This document shows, in pieces, positions 33,047 through 45,642 of a stretch of DNA of 64,000 nt. The notes under the pieces are model-generated. The model ran no database searches and was not told where the DNA came from. It worked only from the letters and a program-made list of their open reading frames with translations. Numbering within the stretch: position 1 is the first letter of the stretch; each line of letters opens with the position of its first letter. Made by a program: the position numbers and the translations under genes. Origin of the DNA: Pestalotiopsis fici W106-1 (taxonomy: Eukaryota; Ascomycota; Sordariomycetes; Amphisphaeriales; Sporocadaceae); the NCBI RefSeq assembly GCF_000516985.1, contig NW_006917095.1:1179449-1243448 (forward strand). Reading direction: 5' to 3'.

Positions 33047-33727
33047 ATGAGTAATTGGCTGAACCTGATCACTGATTGGTTTCAGACAAAAGCCAAAGCA
33101 GAGGAGAAAACGCTGAAAACGTTCGAACGCCTCTGGAGCGGCCAGGAAGATGGCCAGCGTATCACTTTCGTATCGGTCGTAATTCAACCTTCTGCGACTT
33201 CCTCCTGTGTTATAGAGGATATAGGTTTATCCGTTTGGTCGAAACATATTCTTTCGGAGAACATGTCGTATCATTGGCATGTCCAAGAAAACTTCGAGAT
33301 CCAGACAGAGGATGTTGTCACCTTTGGGAACCCCGACTCATTTGCCTTCGGGAAAACGCAAACAATCACGGCAGATGATATCAAGACAGTCTTAGATGAC
33401 TGGATATTGAGCCTTTCTGGTCAATGTGATCAGTTATGTCTCGTTATATTCGGCAGAGAATCTGCAAAGAAACTGGAAAAACAATGGACATCGCCTTCAC
33501 CCGTAGTTCTTCTCGACCTCGAGGTACTGTGGCGCTTGCGATACGGAGGTCAACCCCATGCTACATTCGATGAGGCTGCGTCTGAACTTGGGAGTTTTGA
33601 GCGCGCAACGGCCATGCTTGATGACGCGGGCAACCAGGCGTACTACCTGCTTTCTGTACTGCGACAATTAGGGGGTGCGGAGGGCCCGAGAGGAGACTTC
33701 TTCCCAAAATTGATGGATGTAGAATAA
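33047..33727 (+). CDS. Degenerate Gfd2/YDR514C-like (DEDDh nuclease-fold) protein
   Basis: A single exon encodes 226 residues. The order of segments follows the RNase-H-like C-terminal domain of Gfd2/YDR514C proteins: a first strand (ITFVSVVIQPS), an EDIGLSVW segment, a WHVQENFEI segment, FAFGKTQTITADDI, a later VVLLDLEVLW and the end DDAGNQAYYLLSVLRQLGG. Expected catalytic positions have changed: the first strand lacks the D-x-E, the GHD-like turn reads FGRE, and the family HNAGNDA reads DDAGNQA. Only the Asp in LLDLEVLW is kept. It is therefore likely not a nuclease but a protein with that fold. The fold call rests on pattern memory and is moderate. It is tail-to-tail with the HET gene, with 73 bases between stops. 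Confidence 0.6.
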   Translation: MSNWLNLITDWFQTKAKAEEKTLKTFERLWSGQEDGQRITFVSVVIQPSATSSCVIEDIGLSVWSKHILSENMSYHWHVQENFEIQTEDVVTFGNPDSFAFGKTQTITADDIKTVLDDWILSLSGQCDQLCLVIFGRESAKKLEKQWTSPSPVVLLDLEVLWRLRYGGQPHATFDEAASELGSFERATAMLDDAGNQAYYLLSVLRQLGGAEGPRGDFFPKLMDVE

Positions 33728-33800
33728 GTTCATGAGTGCATAGTATAGAACAAGTATTTTCTAAACTTCTCGAATTAGGAATCAGATGAAGACTCAATCA

Positions 33801-35701
33801 CTAGAAAACGATATCTTGACCGGCCTGCTCCCGCTCACCCGCTAGAATACGGTCTTCTTTGAAAATAATATCCACCATAACAAACGCTGACTGATGCATA
33901 TCGTAGAGGGGCTCATCCTCCACAATAATCATAGGAGATTGATTGGTTTCCACGGCGACGACAGAACTATGATTCGTAGATCTTATCGCCTTGTGCAGCA
34001 TTTCAGCATCATCGAAGTGTTCCCCGGACTGTTTCGTTTGGTCCAGCTGATGGAGCCATGATAAGACGGCTTGTATGTCGGCATCGCGTAGTGTCGTGTA
34101 TATGTGCATCTTTGGCTTTTGGAATTCGTTCCAAGTTACGGAAAGGATAATACAAAAGCTTCCGCTAACAACCACTTCGTGCGACCACCGGCGCGCCCCA
34201 CGAGTACCAATGGGGATCGTTTGGAACTTTCTTGGTTGCCACAAGTTCTTGTAAGCCCTGCTGATCTTGCTCATGTTGCCAAAACCGACTGCCACGGCGA
34301 TTCCTGTCTGGTATAACTCCTTTGGGCTTGGGCCGCCAAAGGGTTGGGTCAGAGACGCGCGGAAGGGAGACTCACAGAGGAGAATTTCGGGGCCTCCTGA
34401 GACCTTGTTTATAGGGTAAGAGTTCTGGAAATATACATGTGAAGTTGGAAAATGAATCCGCTCATAAGAGCTTCCATAGCCTCTTTTACGGACCGGAATC
34501 CAGATTTGAACTCTTCTCCGGTTCTTTTCGACTGTCCCGGTGACTGATTCTTGTCGAGTTGACTCTCCATGTAGCTCTAGGAAGCAACTCAGCCCGATGA
34601 AAGACTGTGTCGCGAAGGAATTGTTAATCATCGCAACTCGCATCTTGAACCCGACGTTGGTGAGAGAATACGGCTCCTGTGGAGAGTCGAAACTGCGCAC
34701 AATGGAGCCACAGTGCTTGAAGAAGGCTGGGGACTTTGCTAGAGCTCCGGTTCCTGCTGTGGGGTCACCAGGACTTGCAGTCCAGGCAAAGATACTTTGA
34801 TCGGCAGAGGCTTTGATTATCTCATGTTGAAGCTTTTGGAATGCATTATCCCCCTGACCGTAAAGCATTGGCATGTTGATACTGAATATTCCCAGAAGAC
34901 AATATGCCAGGTCCTCTGGAACAGTGGTTGTGCGGTCTGCTGCCCAAGACATCCGTTGAGCAATCGAAAAGTTGCTGATGGTTGAGTGATCCTCCAGTGC
35001 TTCCTTGTGAATGCGGGTCCAAGCAGAGATCCAATGAGCGATGCCAATCTTGTGGCCAAGGGGAGTCCAATCCTGAGTGAAGAAGACAACGTCCTCCGGT
35101 GCAAGGAGCTCTTGAAGAGTCCAGCCACGAGTCCACCATCGACTAGCCATGAATCGGGACTTCATTTCACGAACATCTTCGTCTCTCTTGCGCTCCATGG
35201 CATACGGAAACCAGCCAGGGACGTTGGAGTGGGTGAGACCTACACCGTTCCGTGTCTTCTTGTTTGGAAAGGTCACATCTGCGAGGTAGACGTAGCAGAC
35301 CTTGGCGTCACGATACCATTTACTATTTCAAATAAATTAGGAGATAATTGCGATAAATGAGGTGAAATTCGTCCGACTTACAACATGGAATTAATGGCCT
35401 CGCTCAACTCAGCCGAGCTTTCCTTGTTGATACACATGGTATCACACCAAAGATAACGAATACCGTCGCGGCGGGCCTGCTCACAAGCCTGCATAACCTT
35501 GTGGTAGCCGGCCTTCTGGTCGATACCACGATGACGGACGTGAGGACACTGGCCCTTAATGGCACCCGAAGGGTAGAGCTGCTCCCACTCCTGAAAGATA
35601 ACCTCTTGGTCGCCCCAAGTGTGCGAGAGAATGGCGTACTCTTTGCCGGCGGCCTTCCAAGGCTCGAGCAGGAGGTGAGTCTGGGTATCGATGAGACGCA
35701 T
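33801..35701 (-). CDS. HET-domain protein (heterokaryon incompatibility)
   Basis: Two exons (35701-35382, 35322-33801) give 613 residues. HET-domain proteins trigger cell death when unlike fungal strains fuse. All three hallmark blocks are present: YAILSHTWGDQEV near the start, GIRYLWCDTMCINKES followed by AINSMFKWYRDAKVCYVYL across the splice junction, and SRWWTRGWTLQELLAP. After the domain, at about 220-260, the segment TTVPEDLAYCLLGIFSINMPMLYG is also usual for this subgroup. The remaining 350 residues carry no NACHT, WD40 or other known recognition repeats, so the trigger is unknown. It is convergent with the Gfd2-like gene. Confidence 0.93.
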
Positions 35702-36482
35702 GGCGACTTTGGAATATGCCTGTTGGTGATACTCTGATGCTGGCCTAATGCTGTAGTGATGTATGTTAACACCAGCCTAATGTTTGGATGAAAATGGAGA
35801 AGAAATGGAGTAAATGTGTAATATCAGATAAACTGTTAGAGAGAATATCTGTAAAAGAACAGATGTAAAAATTCAGAAGAACTAGGGAAAAAATAAGAAA
35901 GATTTTCCTAGACATGGGATAGAATGACTTTTACATGTGTATATGAAATTCATTTCTCACCATCCCATGTTACCCGAGACGTAGGCACATGGACTCAGCT
36001 ATCACCTTCACATATCATTGATCCACCATCCTTGACATATCGAGAATGACCATTCCTCCATGCATTTCACTGCCAATCAGTCTATCATGGTCCATTGAAT
36101 TTTGGGCTGTTACGGCTGAGCGACTCTGAAGCGAATGACGACCTGGCAACAAAGAATCCAGCATGATGATACCTATGGCTGCATGAATAGAATGGAGCAG
36201 GAAAAGGCTTTGCAAGGATCACAAATTCAGGAAGCGGCTTGTTGCGTGAAGATCCCCAGCCTGGCCATCATAAAACGTAGCCACCGCCAAAGCGTTCTTT
36301 GTCTTCACTGTCGGTAAGCCTGGAAGTTGTGGCTGGTTCATGGTAATATTTGATATATCGACCGAGAGCATTAAGTGATCATGATTCTATTCTCGTATTA
36401 CGCAATGCCAATCCCAGATCGCTCACTTTTTTCTAGCCACGACCACTGCCCAGGTTGGTCGATTACTATCTTCATTGTCTGT
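35702..36482. other. Intergenic
   Basis: The region is the HET gene promoter and the 3' flank of the AP-1 mu gene. The part at 35780-35960 is A-rich. No gene was recognised. Confidence 0.45.
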
Positions 36483-38018
36483 TTAAGCTACATCCGGCAT
36501 TCTGACCGCGATATCGCCTGACTGAGTGATGTATCGTACCCAAGGAAGTGAGGGATATTGCAGCTGAAAAAAAGGGAGAAAAATTAGTCATCTGCATCGA
36601 AAGGGGCACTTGACGGAATAATGACATACCTTTGGTTCCGAGATCTTCAAGTACCTCACTTGAATACCACTCGTCGTAAAGTACGGAATCTCGAATTTGA
36701 CCTGAATGGGTCTCTTGGCGCCCTTGCCAGCAGAGACGCCACCCATACTTCCACCAAAACCACCCGTCATGCCGCCTCCGTGCTCATCATCACCGCGGAC
36801 ACTGGGCAGACCAAGCTCAGCGCGCATCAAGAACTCCTTGCTGCCACCAAATTGCTTAATCTTCCACACAATGGCGCTCTTCTCCGGTGCGTAGTGGACA
36901 CTGCCGATGTTTGTCCTGAAACGGGGCGAATCTGCGTCGTCGGGTACAGGCACGATGATTTCAACATTATTCGCCGTGCTCCTCCTCTTGAAATGAGCCC
37001 TGGCCTTGACCATGTACTCTATCCTTGATCCAGAATGGCTCTCTACCATGCACTCTACCCAGATCAAGGGCTTGACTTGTGTGTTCAAACGGTAGCTCAT
37101 GAGCTCGAACTCGCCATCGGGTGGGATAAAGGAGATTGTTCTGTCGTTCTCGAAACGGGCCAACCGCACGCATTGGTGGAATTTGACGTCTTCCATCTCG
37201 ATAGCCTTGCCTCTCGTCGTCCTTCCAGTCGATTCAAACATGACCTTGTCGTTCAATCCCAGACGCAGTTCAGGCATTCCGGACAAGTAGCACTTCATCT
37301 TGATAGCACCGAGGATTTCTGATCGCAAGACGTTGCCGTTTGCAGCAACCATGAGGTTCAAGCTCTCGACGACGTCCAAGAAGACCTCGTTCTTTCGGTA
37401 CCTAATACCCTCGGACCGCCATGACACAGCATTAGTGACTGCGATTGGTGGCCTGGCCTGTACTTCGAGCTTGTGCGACTCTTGCGTGATGTACTCTTGT
37501 AGGATCTTGCTTTCGGTTGTCTGTGGATATCCAAAGTCCATCATTTCATCAAGTAACTCGTATATGATGACAAAGTTGTCGCGGATAGATTCTTCCTCTA
37601 GTGCCTTGAAATATTCTGTGAACACTTCGACAATCTTATGTAGGAAAAGCAATATCTCGGCCGCGTTTGTGTTTCGTTTCGTCAATGCAAGCAGATAGAG
37701 GTTGTTGTGTCTGATGTAGAGATACTACAGGCTTGTTAGGTACTCTGCATGCATTCGAGATTGTCTTATTTGCCTACGTTGATGCCCTCGTGGGAGAAGC
37801 ATGGCGGGACAGCGGATGATTCCTCTTCGGCTTCACTCAGGAGAATAGGGAACTTCTCAACTGCTGACATGGGAATGTCACCTCTGTAGTTGCGGGCAAG
37901 AAGGGTCTGGGCATTTTGTGTTAGTTGAATAAGCGCTTGGCGTGCTCAGTATAGAGTCAATTTGAAATGCATAGCTCACCTTGCCCTTGAGGTCGAGGAA
38001 GAAGAGCGCCGAAGTCAT
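36483..38018 (-). CDS. apm1: AP-1 clathrin adaptor complex, mu subunit
   Basis: Four exons (38018-37980, 37906-37778, 37724-36630, 36563-36483) give 447 residues, the usual length for AP-1 mu. The first exon is only 39 bases (MTSALFFLDLKGK). The N-terminal longin-like domain continues with TLLARNYRGDIP and YLYIRHNNLYLLALTKRN. The mu homology domain starts near residue 160 (SWRSEGIRYRKNEVFLDVVE) and ends with GIQVRYLKISEPK plus the last exon (LQYPSLPWVRYITQSGDI). The mu subunit binds tyrosine-type sorting signals on cargo at the trans-Golgi network and endosomes. A Gly/Met-rich insert (about 357-380) is a common fungal feature. Confidence 0.95.
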
Positions 38019-41000
38019 CTTGTCGGGCAGCTAATTATACAGGACGGCTGGAATAATGCAAGAGCTGAGTTCAAGTGGCACTGAGGCCAGACGGGGCGAT
38101 TCAGACCAGTATGCGCATGCGCTGTGGTCGTTGGACAATGCAATGGGCGAGAAATCCTGAAGCCTGGAGGTCGACGTGATTACAGTTAAGGCGATACGTA
38201 TGTACAGATCACGGAGTCGGTACCTGGCCACCCCTCGTTCAATGGGTTGAGCTGTAGCTTGGCGGTCTGCTGGACATTATGGCAGCTGGCTAAGCTGGAA
38301 AGGAGAGAGCCTGGGCCCAGGGGAGCCAGGACAGCGGAACAATTGGGTCCCGCATTCCGTAACCAAGATCAAAAGAAGGCGCTTGGACCATGTAAAGCGG
38401 GGAGCTCCCCACCAGCGGCTCTGAATAAAAATCGTCGTGGGCAGCTTCGTGATGGTTAGTTTTTCCCTTCTACATCATGCGTTCATTAGACAGTAGATGG
38501 TATTCATCACACGACTGGAACTGGCATTCTGCTGGTTCCGACTGTGTTCGCCGTTGGTTCCATTCGATTTAGCAACGCAAAGAAGGATTCGTATGAAATA
38601 GATACCATAAGAACTGCCCGAGTGCGCCGTAATTGGCAAAATTCTTGTTGCTCGGGCGGTGTCAGAGGTGTCGGACATTCCATGAAGTAGACATGATTTA
38701 CTGTAGCACTCATTTGGGACGGATCCACGAGGTCGCAACTCTCAAATCGATGCCACGATAGTGACTGACCGGAAATGCTACGATCGATGATGGCGCAAGA
38801 TTCCAGCAATAGAGTCTAGACTGGCAGCCAAGAGCAAATGCTGGTCGAAGCATCATCATGATCCAGGTACATTACGGAGCAGGCAATTTTGACATGAGGT
38901 CGCGCGACAGCTTATTTGCTTGCTAATCGTGGTCTTGGATTATGAAAACAGGCACAATTGAGTCCTGGTTCGCAGACTGAAGAATTATTCTTCACGCGAT
39001 GCTACATACATGCAATCTAGTCCTCGCAAGAGCGCATTAGGTTCGTGTTGGCTTTAGGTCTGGGACATATTTGCCGATATCCGCAACTTTCACATGATGG
39101 ACATGATGTCAAGTGCAAACATGTCTGCCCACCCCTTGAAGTATCGATCTTCGGATTCGAAGCGTCTTGCGTGTGCCCCTATCCAATGCAGGTGCATAGG
39201 AGATTGGCACACGGCTACGGGATCCGCGAGACCGGCTCGCTGGTAGAATTTGCATCCACCAAGGCTTGTTATGTATGATCAGATATTGTCCGACGCCGAA
39301 GCTTCAAAGCTTGTCCTGGGACTACATATCCATAGGGCTTTTACCTTGTTCGTCTGATGATTGTTTCGACTTTTGAAAATTAGGACGACGACGACGTGCT
39401 TCCGCGGCACAGAGAAAACTCAGCACCTCAGATTGATGATACAATTTGCTTGTGACTGGCGGCGTAGCAGCAGGAGGATGCGGATCGGATTGCGAGGGAT
39501 CTGAAGCCGGGTTGCTGGGCTGTTTAGCCAGCCCTCGTGTCGTAGCACCAGCCAGCCGCCAAGCCAGCGCGTTCTTCGTTTTCTGTGCTTGCTTCTTTGC
39601 ATGTGAATTGTCTGACGGAAAATATGCTAATACGCAGTAGACTTGGTTGCTGGCTTGGCTTCCAGACGCCAAAGGACTCGGCCAATGACAACCATAAACC
39701 CGCCCGCGCCTGTTTGAGTTTTTGCGGGCAGTCAAAGTGGGAATGGAGGAGCCCGACATGGCTTGGGTGGTCGGTACGTGCCATTTTCACTGACACGTGC
39801 TTTCCAGGTTCTACCAAAGTGGTTCCGTCATCTCTCGCTGGGTGCTCCCCTTTGGCTGATGGTTAATGGAGAAGCAGCACCGGCTTGGGGCGCCAGTTCA
39901 ATCAGCACACCCTTGGCAAGAAACGAGATCGCGCCCGTCGCATTGCATTTACTCATCAAGGGCAAATTTGATGCTCATGTGGCCCTCCTTTAATTGAATA
40001 ATTCCTTCATCTTGTGTTGAATGATGGTGTGAATTATACTGCCGGCGGCGACATCGTATTTAGCGACTGTCGACTATCAACTCTGGTGCGGTGTGGCCCG
40101 CGTAGGCGATATTGCCGTCGCATAATCTGCCGATGCTTCAGGGCGACTGACGGATGGCATAGTAATAACAGGCGTCATCACCAGCAAAACTTGACTACTC
40201 ACTGACTGGGACTTCCACGCCCAAGAACTGAAGAAGCGCTATCACATGGAGAAGATCCTCAAAAGAGATCGGCCCTCCGTAAGCAGCGCCATCGCCCAAA
40301 TGGATTGCTAGTGGAGCATCGACTCCCCTGTGCCTCAAAGACCCTGCAGCTCTTGCAGCTTGTCTGCACCCAGCTGACCACTGACAGCGAGCCGTGTCTC
40401 GCACATCGACATTGCCCTCCAGCCCGACCCCAGCTTTCACCACAGGTTGACCACTGGCCAGACGGCGTAACCACAGGCCGACCCGAGGACAAACCCAGAA
40501 TTGCCAGACCACCCTCGTCGTCAACCAGCGCCAGGACCTGTAGCAACCTTGGCCCGGCCCCCCCCNNNNNNNNNNNNNNNNNNNNNNNNNNNNNNNNNNN
40601 NNNNNNNNNNNNNNNNNNNNNNNNNNNNNNNNNNNNNNNNNNNNNNNNNNNNNNNNNNNNNNNNNACGGACCGACGTACGCGAACCTACGTCGGCCCCCC
40701 CCCCCCCCCCCCCCAAAGCCCAAGCCTTCCAGGGGAAAGCAAACCAGAAGCAGAGCAGAGCAACCCATCCAAATCCAACGGCCACCCGCTTCAGGCGCGC
40801 TCTGCCTCAAGCACCCAGTCTGTCTGCGCTGGGGCCCCCAGACCATCGCAAGCGTCGACGCACACCTCTGCTGCTCTAGGTGCGACGGCCGTCACTCGTC
40901 TCATCAAGTCTTCGTCAAACTCTACCTCCTCTTTAGCCATAATCCGTCCTTTGACTACTATTGCTATCCTTCGAATCCCAACCCACATGCGCACGCATGC

Positions 41001-41404
41001 GGCCAGTCCCAACCATCGTTTTCCCCATAGTCTTTGCTCTCAAGAATAGGAACCTTGCGCAGGCGTCGTCCGCATAAGGCTGTCGTCGCTCGCTGCTTGC
41101 GTGGGACTATGTAAAACGACCCTTTCCCACTGGAACTCCAATTGATTGCCTGCTGTTCGCTCCGCCCGCGAGTCAGAGTGTACCGTGTTTGCCCACACCT
41201 TTTTTGTGTGGACCGATTCCCGACCGGCGTATCCTCTGGACGATCAAGTTACGCCTGCGCACGCGCTTCTCTTCCAACCATCAAAACGATATCCAGTTTT
41301 GGCGCCAAAAAGTCTGCACAAATGCGCTGCATCCTACGTGAAGTCTTAGACTCATAGTCATTGTGCTAGGAGGCCGTTCGGCTTCCCGCCTGGGCGTAGA
41401 CACT
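38019..41404. other. 3.4 kb gene-poor region between apm1 and opi1, broken by an assembly gap
   Basis: The region lies between divergent genes. It has C-rich patches, especially 40400-41000, and open frames that cross the gap, which cannot be trusted. The last 300 bases before opi1 look like a long leader: a possible splice acceptor ends at 41389, and a short upstream open frame starts at 41142. No further gene could be supported. Confidence 0.5.
40566..40665. other. Assembly gap (100 N)
   Basis: One hundred unknown bases, a standard placeholder for a gap of unknown length. C runs lie on its left edge and, as a 20-base C homopolymer, 30 bases beyond its right edge (40695-40714). Confidence 0.99.
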
Positions 41405-43340
41405 ATGGAGCACAATCACATGTTGCCCCGGCCGGCTAATGGTCCCATCGCTGCCGGACTCGATCATAAGCACGATCTCTATCCCACGGAGCGCCGAAAA
41501 ACACCTTCATCTGACGTCGCATCCGTCTTCAAATCACTCGACCGGCCTTTCAAACTTCCCATGTATCCTCCTCCGCCTTCATATGCGCCTCTACATGCCG
41601 ATCGCAAGTCGCCAGCCGGATTCCCGGACACCCCAAAGACGGAGCTTCCTCCTTTGAAACTCAAGAACGGCTACTATAATGAGAAGAAGGATAACACACT
41701 GCCGTCGCTATCCTCATTGACAGTATCGTCGCCAAAAGCCTCGTACATTAATCCTCCGCCGACAACACAAGCGCCAATCCGACCGGCAATACCACCACCA
41801 CCGACATATGCTCCACCGCCGCCTCCGGTCCAGCTACAGCCAACCCACTGGCCGAGCTTAAATCCGTATACTGCATATTATACTCCGAGCCATGTAGAGG
41901 GTAAAGCCGATCCACTGCGAATGGAAAGTGACTCTCCGGGCAACAGTGCAATCAGCGCTGCTTCCCCAGAAACCCTCGATCATGATCGATCGAGCAGTGT
42001 CAGCCTCGATGACCCAGATGTTAGGCTTGCTGCTGAAGCACTGGGTGATTTGAGGGCAGGTCAGTATAGTCGCCTGCCAATAGCAGCGCTTTGTTCCGTT
42101 GTGGATGCATTATACGCTAACACATCTCATCGTAGACTTTGTATCTTCGCCTCGTCATTTGGACAAATCACTACCTTCAACACCAAGGTCACGATCCCAA
42201 GCTCCCCCGGAGCCGTTGTTGCAATTATTAACAACGAATCATCCGCTGCTTGGAGGGGTGATAGAGGGAACACAGACGGCGTATGTTGCTTCCAAAAACT
42301 ACTCACCAAGATTCAAGACCAGTGCAGAGTATGTCGAAGGTTATGTCACTCCTGTTGTCAATACCGTTGGGACGGTCGGAAGAGCAACTGGCGTCGAAGG
42401 TGGAGTAAGGTGGTTCTTGGGAGGTGGAAAGCGACACAAATCCCAAAGCTCAGCAGATCTTGAGACAGGTTCCAACAAGAGGAGAAAGGGAGACGATGGC
42501 ACAGACACCATGCTGATCGATTCGGACGAGATGACATCTGGAATGGAGACTCCCAGACCCACATATGACCCCAACGATCCAAGAAGGCTGTCAATAGCGA
42601 GTACCATTGATACTCTGCCGGCTTATGACGAACACAGATCACCAGCCTATGAGGCGGAACCAAGACCCAACAGCTCATCGGCGTGGCAGTCTCGTTTGAT
42701 CATGTCGACGTCGGGGTTGAGCATTGCGATGAGCCAGGAGAGCCTGCGTAGCTTGAAATACTGCCTGAGCTGGCTTCGATGGGCAAACGTGCATATTGGC
42801 AACGTTATCAACTCGCTCAAAATGTCACTGGATAGATACGACAAGACTGCCGAGTCCTCGTCAGGCTCCAGCAGCGAAGCCGACGACAGACAAAAGCTGG
42901 TTGACAGAATCAGCTCTCTGAAAGCCGATGTCTTGAAGACACTCCAGGATGTCATCAACACCGTTAGCAAATACGCCGGTGGTGCTCTGCCTGAAAATGC
43001 TAGGGCCTTGGTTCGGCGCCATCTTACCAGCCTGCCCCAGCGATTTGCACTCGCAAACATGCTTGTTCAGCAGCAGGCCTCTCGTGAGGATCAGTCTGTT
43101 GAGGAAGGCAGCGTCGGCAGAGACAAGGAGATGCGGGACAGCGCGCAGACAGTCCTCCTCATGGCCAAAGAAGGTCTTGACATGATGTCGCAAGTATCTG
43201 GAGTTCTCGACGGCACCATTGTGAGCGCCGAGGAATGGTGCGAGAGACTCGGCAAGAGGAAGCAAGAGCAAAAGGAAGCCATCTACCATGAGGGACCAAG
43301 CCACGCCCAGTATCCTTTGGAGTCCGTCAAGATGGGCTGA
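41405..43340 (+). CDS. opi1: Opi1-type transcriptional repressor of phospholipid genes
   Basis: Two exons (41405-42059, 42136-43340) give 619 residues. Opi1 senses phosphatidic acid at the ER/nuclear envelope and represses inositol- and choline-responsive genes. The family core is seen in DPDVRLAAEALGDLRADFVSS-type sequence at the splice junction, in QLLTTNHPLLGGVIEGTQ, and in SAMSQ-like SIAMSQESLRSLKYCLSWLRWANVHIG near residue 415. The N-terminal 180 residues are rich in Pro with runs such as PPPPTYAPPPPP. A basic KRHKS and NKRRKG cluster (about 315-340) may serve in lipid binding or nuclear entry. Start MEHNHM was chosen because a likely splice acceptor lies just upstream; an in-frame ATG at 41363 is the alternative. 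Confidence 0.9.
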
Positions 43341-44807
43341 ACCTCAACGGAACAAAAGCAAGAGAAAAGCAGCGTTCTATTTCTGGAGTTCAGGGGCTTA
43401 AGACAAAATGCTATATCGACATAAGAGGAAGGTCCTTTACCTTTCAACCCAATCAACAAACCACAACAAAACATCGTTACTAATGTTTATGGACGGCACG
43501 CGAAGCAATGCGATGCATCCTAGTTTTCTTTTACGAGATTCAGTCATCATCGGCGTTGAAAGACCGACCACTGAGGCGTACACAATTGTTTCCTTTACTC
43601 CATTATAGGTTCACATCATGATGATGCTTCAGCCTTTTTATCCTCCGAGCATACATATACAACAATGCTCATGTACTACATTTACACCACAACGCGCCAC
43701 TACCGCGACACCACAATCGCTTTTATTTTTCTTTTTCACAATTTTTTGGGCATATCAATTGGGATTGGGCTATGGATATGGTGACGGGTTTGCAACACAA
43801 TGCAGAGACTAGTTGTCGATGATTCTGGGAATGGAGTTGTGCGGTGTCACTTTGACCATGCATATATCCTTGTTGTAGTTGGTATCCCTTTTGCAAGGGA
43901 GAAGTTGTTTCTACTTGTTGATATAGAGATCACATTCGGACATGAGAAGATATGTCTACGGCATTTATCAACATACCAACCAAGACAGACATGTAGAGTT
44001 GCCTGTTTATGGTTAGAGAATACAACTCGGTGAATTTAGTCTACGTCTCAGAAGCTTAAGTGATAAGTTATGATCAGAACCGGTATCTTCCTTTTGCATT
44101 ATCCATGCTAGAGGAAAGGTAAACTTTATCCCTTGCCACAAACGCAAGATTCTGGGTACCAGGATGAGATGGGTACTAGGCAAAGACAGCAAGATGGATC
44201 TGATCAACAATGTCTTCTTGTCAGAACACTACTTCTGGCTTTCCCACAGGAGTTGGAAAAAGTCGAAACACCTTTGCCACTACGGCGTCACACTGGGCCT
44301 CATATATCGGGACAGAACTAAGCACCACTTGAACACACAAGCAAGTGACGGTGGTAGCCTGCATGTAAGAGATTGACGCAATATTCCGGTGTAACGAAAC
44401 ACTAAAGATCAAAGCGCTTCCATATCCCCGGATGTGGGGGATGATGGGATTTGGGGTCACCATGGCAGGCGAATGACCCCCCTTGAATCCTCCAACCAGG
44501 AGTCGTGGCTCGCAGTTCGGCCCCAGATTGAGCGGTCTCCGCCTGCCTATGCCCCAAAAGATATCGCGACCTCTACTCCGCACTCCGGAAAAATTGTATA
44601 GTCAATCCACCAGCTCGTGCCAAGAGCTCGAGAATGCTGCATCGTGTCGGAGAGTCACCAATGGATAGATGAATCGTATTATCTGGTTGGCAGGCGAGTC
44701 CGAGTGTATATAAGCCTCAATAGGGATCTTGGGTAAGTTGGACTTCGTATTCGCAGATTGTAGCTATAACGATTATCTCGAGACCTATATTGACCAATCT
44801 GTGCAAC
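43341..44807. other. Intergenic, opi1 3' flank and CE12 promoter
   Basis: No coding exon was recognised. The last 100 bases contain a TATA-like element listed separately. Confidence 0.45.
44707..44714 (+). promoter_or_regulatory. TATA-box-like element upstream of the CE12 esterase gene
   Basis: The sequence TATATAAG lies 94 bases before the start codon, a usual distance in filamentous fungi for strongly regulated secreted enzymes. Seen by eye; function not shown. Confidence 0.5.
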
Positions 44808-45642
44808 ATGAAGTTACTCGTGCTCTCATTGCCGGCCGTGATGGCTGCGGCCACTCCGTTCAAGCACCACAAGGGATACCGCCAGGCCAATGCGACAACA
44901 CCGGCTTTTATTCTTGCTGGCGACTCCACAACTGCAGTTCAGTCTACTGGCGGTGGTGGTTGGGGAAACGGCTTCTTGTCGTTTTTGAAGTCACCAGCGT
45001 GGGGAATCAACCTGGGTCACAATGGTGCCACGACTGTGAGCTTTGTCAATGGCGGCGACTGGGCAACCGTGACGGGCTACGTCGATGACAAGACTGCCGA
45101 TGGCTACGATGTTTACGTGACCATCCAGTTTGGTCACAATGATCAAGTATGTCTCATTACCTTATTTATGAAAAGAAAATAACTGGCAACTGACAGTTTT
45201 ACAGAAAGCAGCAGCCAACATCACCCTAGACGAGTACCAAGCCAACCTCGAGAACCTCGCCCTTGACGTCAAGTCCCACGGCGGGACTCCGCTCCTCGTG
45301 ACCCCTCTGACCCGCCGGGCGTTTACTTCAGAGCACAATGCCTCGGATTCTCTGCACGACCAGCGCATCTACACCATTGCGGCGGCCGAGGCCACCGACA
45401 CCACGTACCTGGACCTCAACAAGTACTCGCTCGAGTACGTTGATGCCATTGGCAACACGTCGGCTCAGGCGTATGATCTTAATGGATATGGTGCCGACAC
45501 TACGCACCTCAATGCTTATGGCAGTATTGTCTTTGGTCGATTAGTGGCCGACTTATTGTTGGAGAAGCTGTCTGTTCTGGATTCTTGGTTTATTCCAAAT
45601 GAAACACTGAGCTATGATTTGGCGAATGGCATCGCAGCATAA
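44808..45642 (+). CDS. Rhamnogalacturonan acetylesterase (CE12, SGNH/GDSL family)
   Basis: Two exons (44808-45146, 45205-45642) give 258 residues. A signal peptide (about 1-15) precedes the SGNH core. Block I is GDSTT (Ser40), block II LGHNGATT, block III FGHND and block V DTTHLNAYG (Asp211, His214), so the full triad and the oxyanion-hole residues are present. CE12 enzymes remove acetyl groups from the rhamnogalacturonan backbone of pectin outside the cell, helping lyases and hydrolases. Several N-glycosylation sites (NATT, NITL, NASD, NTSA, NETL) fit secretion. It suggests contact with plant cell walls. Confidence 0.93.

Noticed and set aside
39322..39759. A 145-codon leftward open frame
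   Set aside because: The composition is low complexity, with no splice support or recognisable motif; not enough to call a gene.
40195..41049. Several open frames crossing the N gap
   Set aside because: They run through unknown bases and C-rich low-complexity sequence, so their continuity is artificial.
44221..44583. A 120-codon leftward open frame
   Set aside because: No protein-like pattern, and it overlaps what should be the CE12 promoter region.
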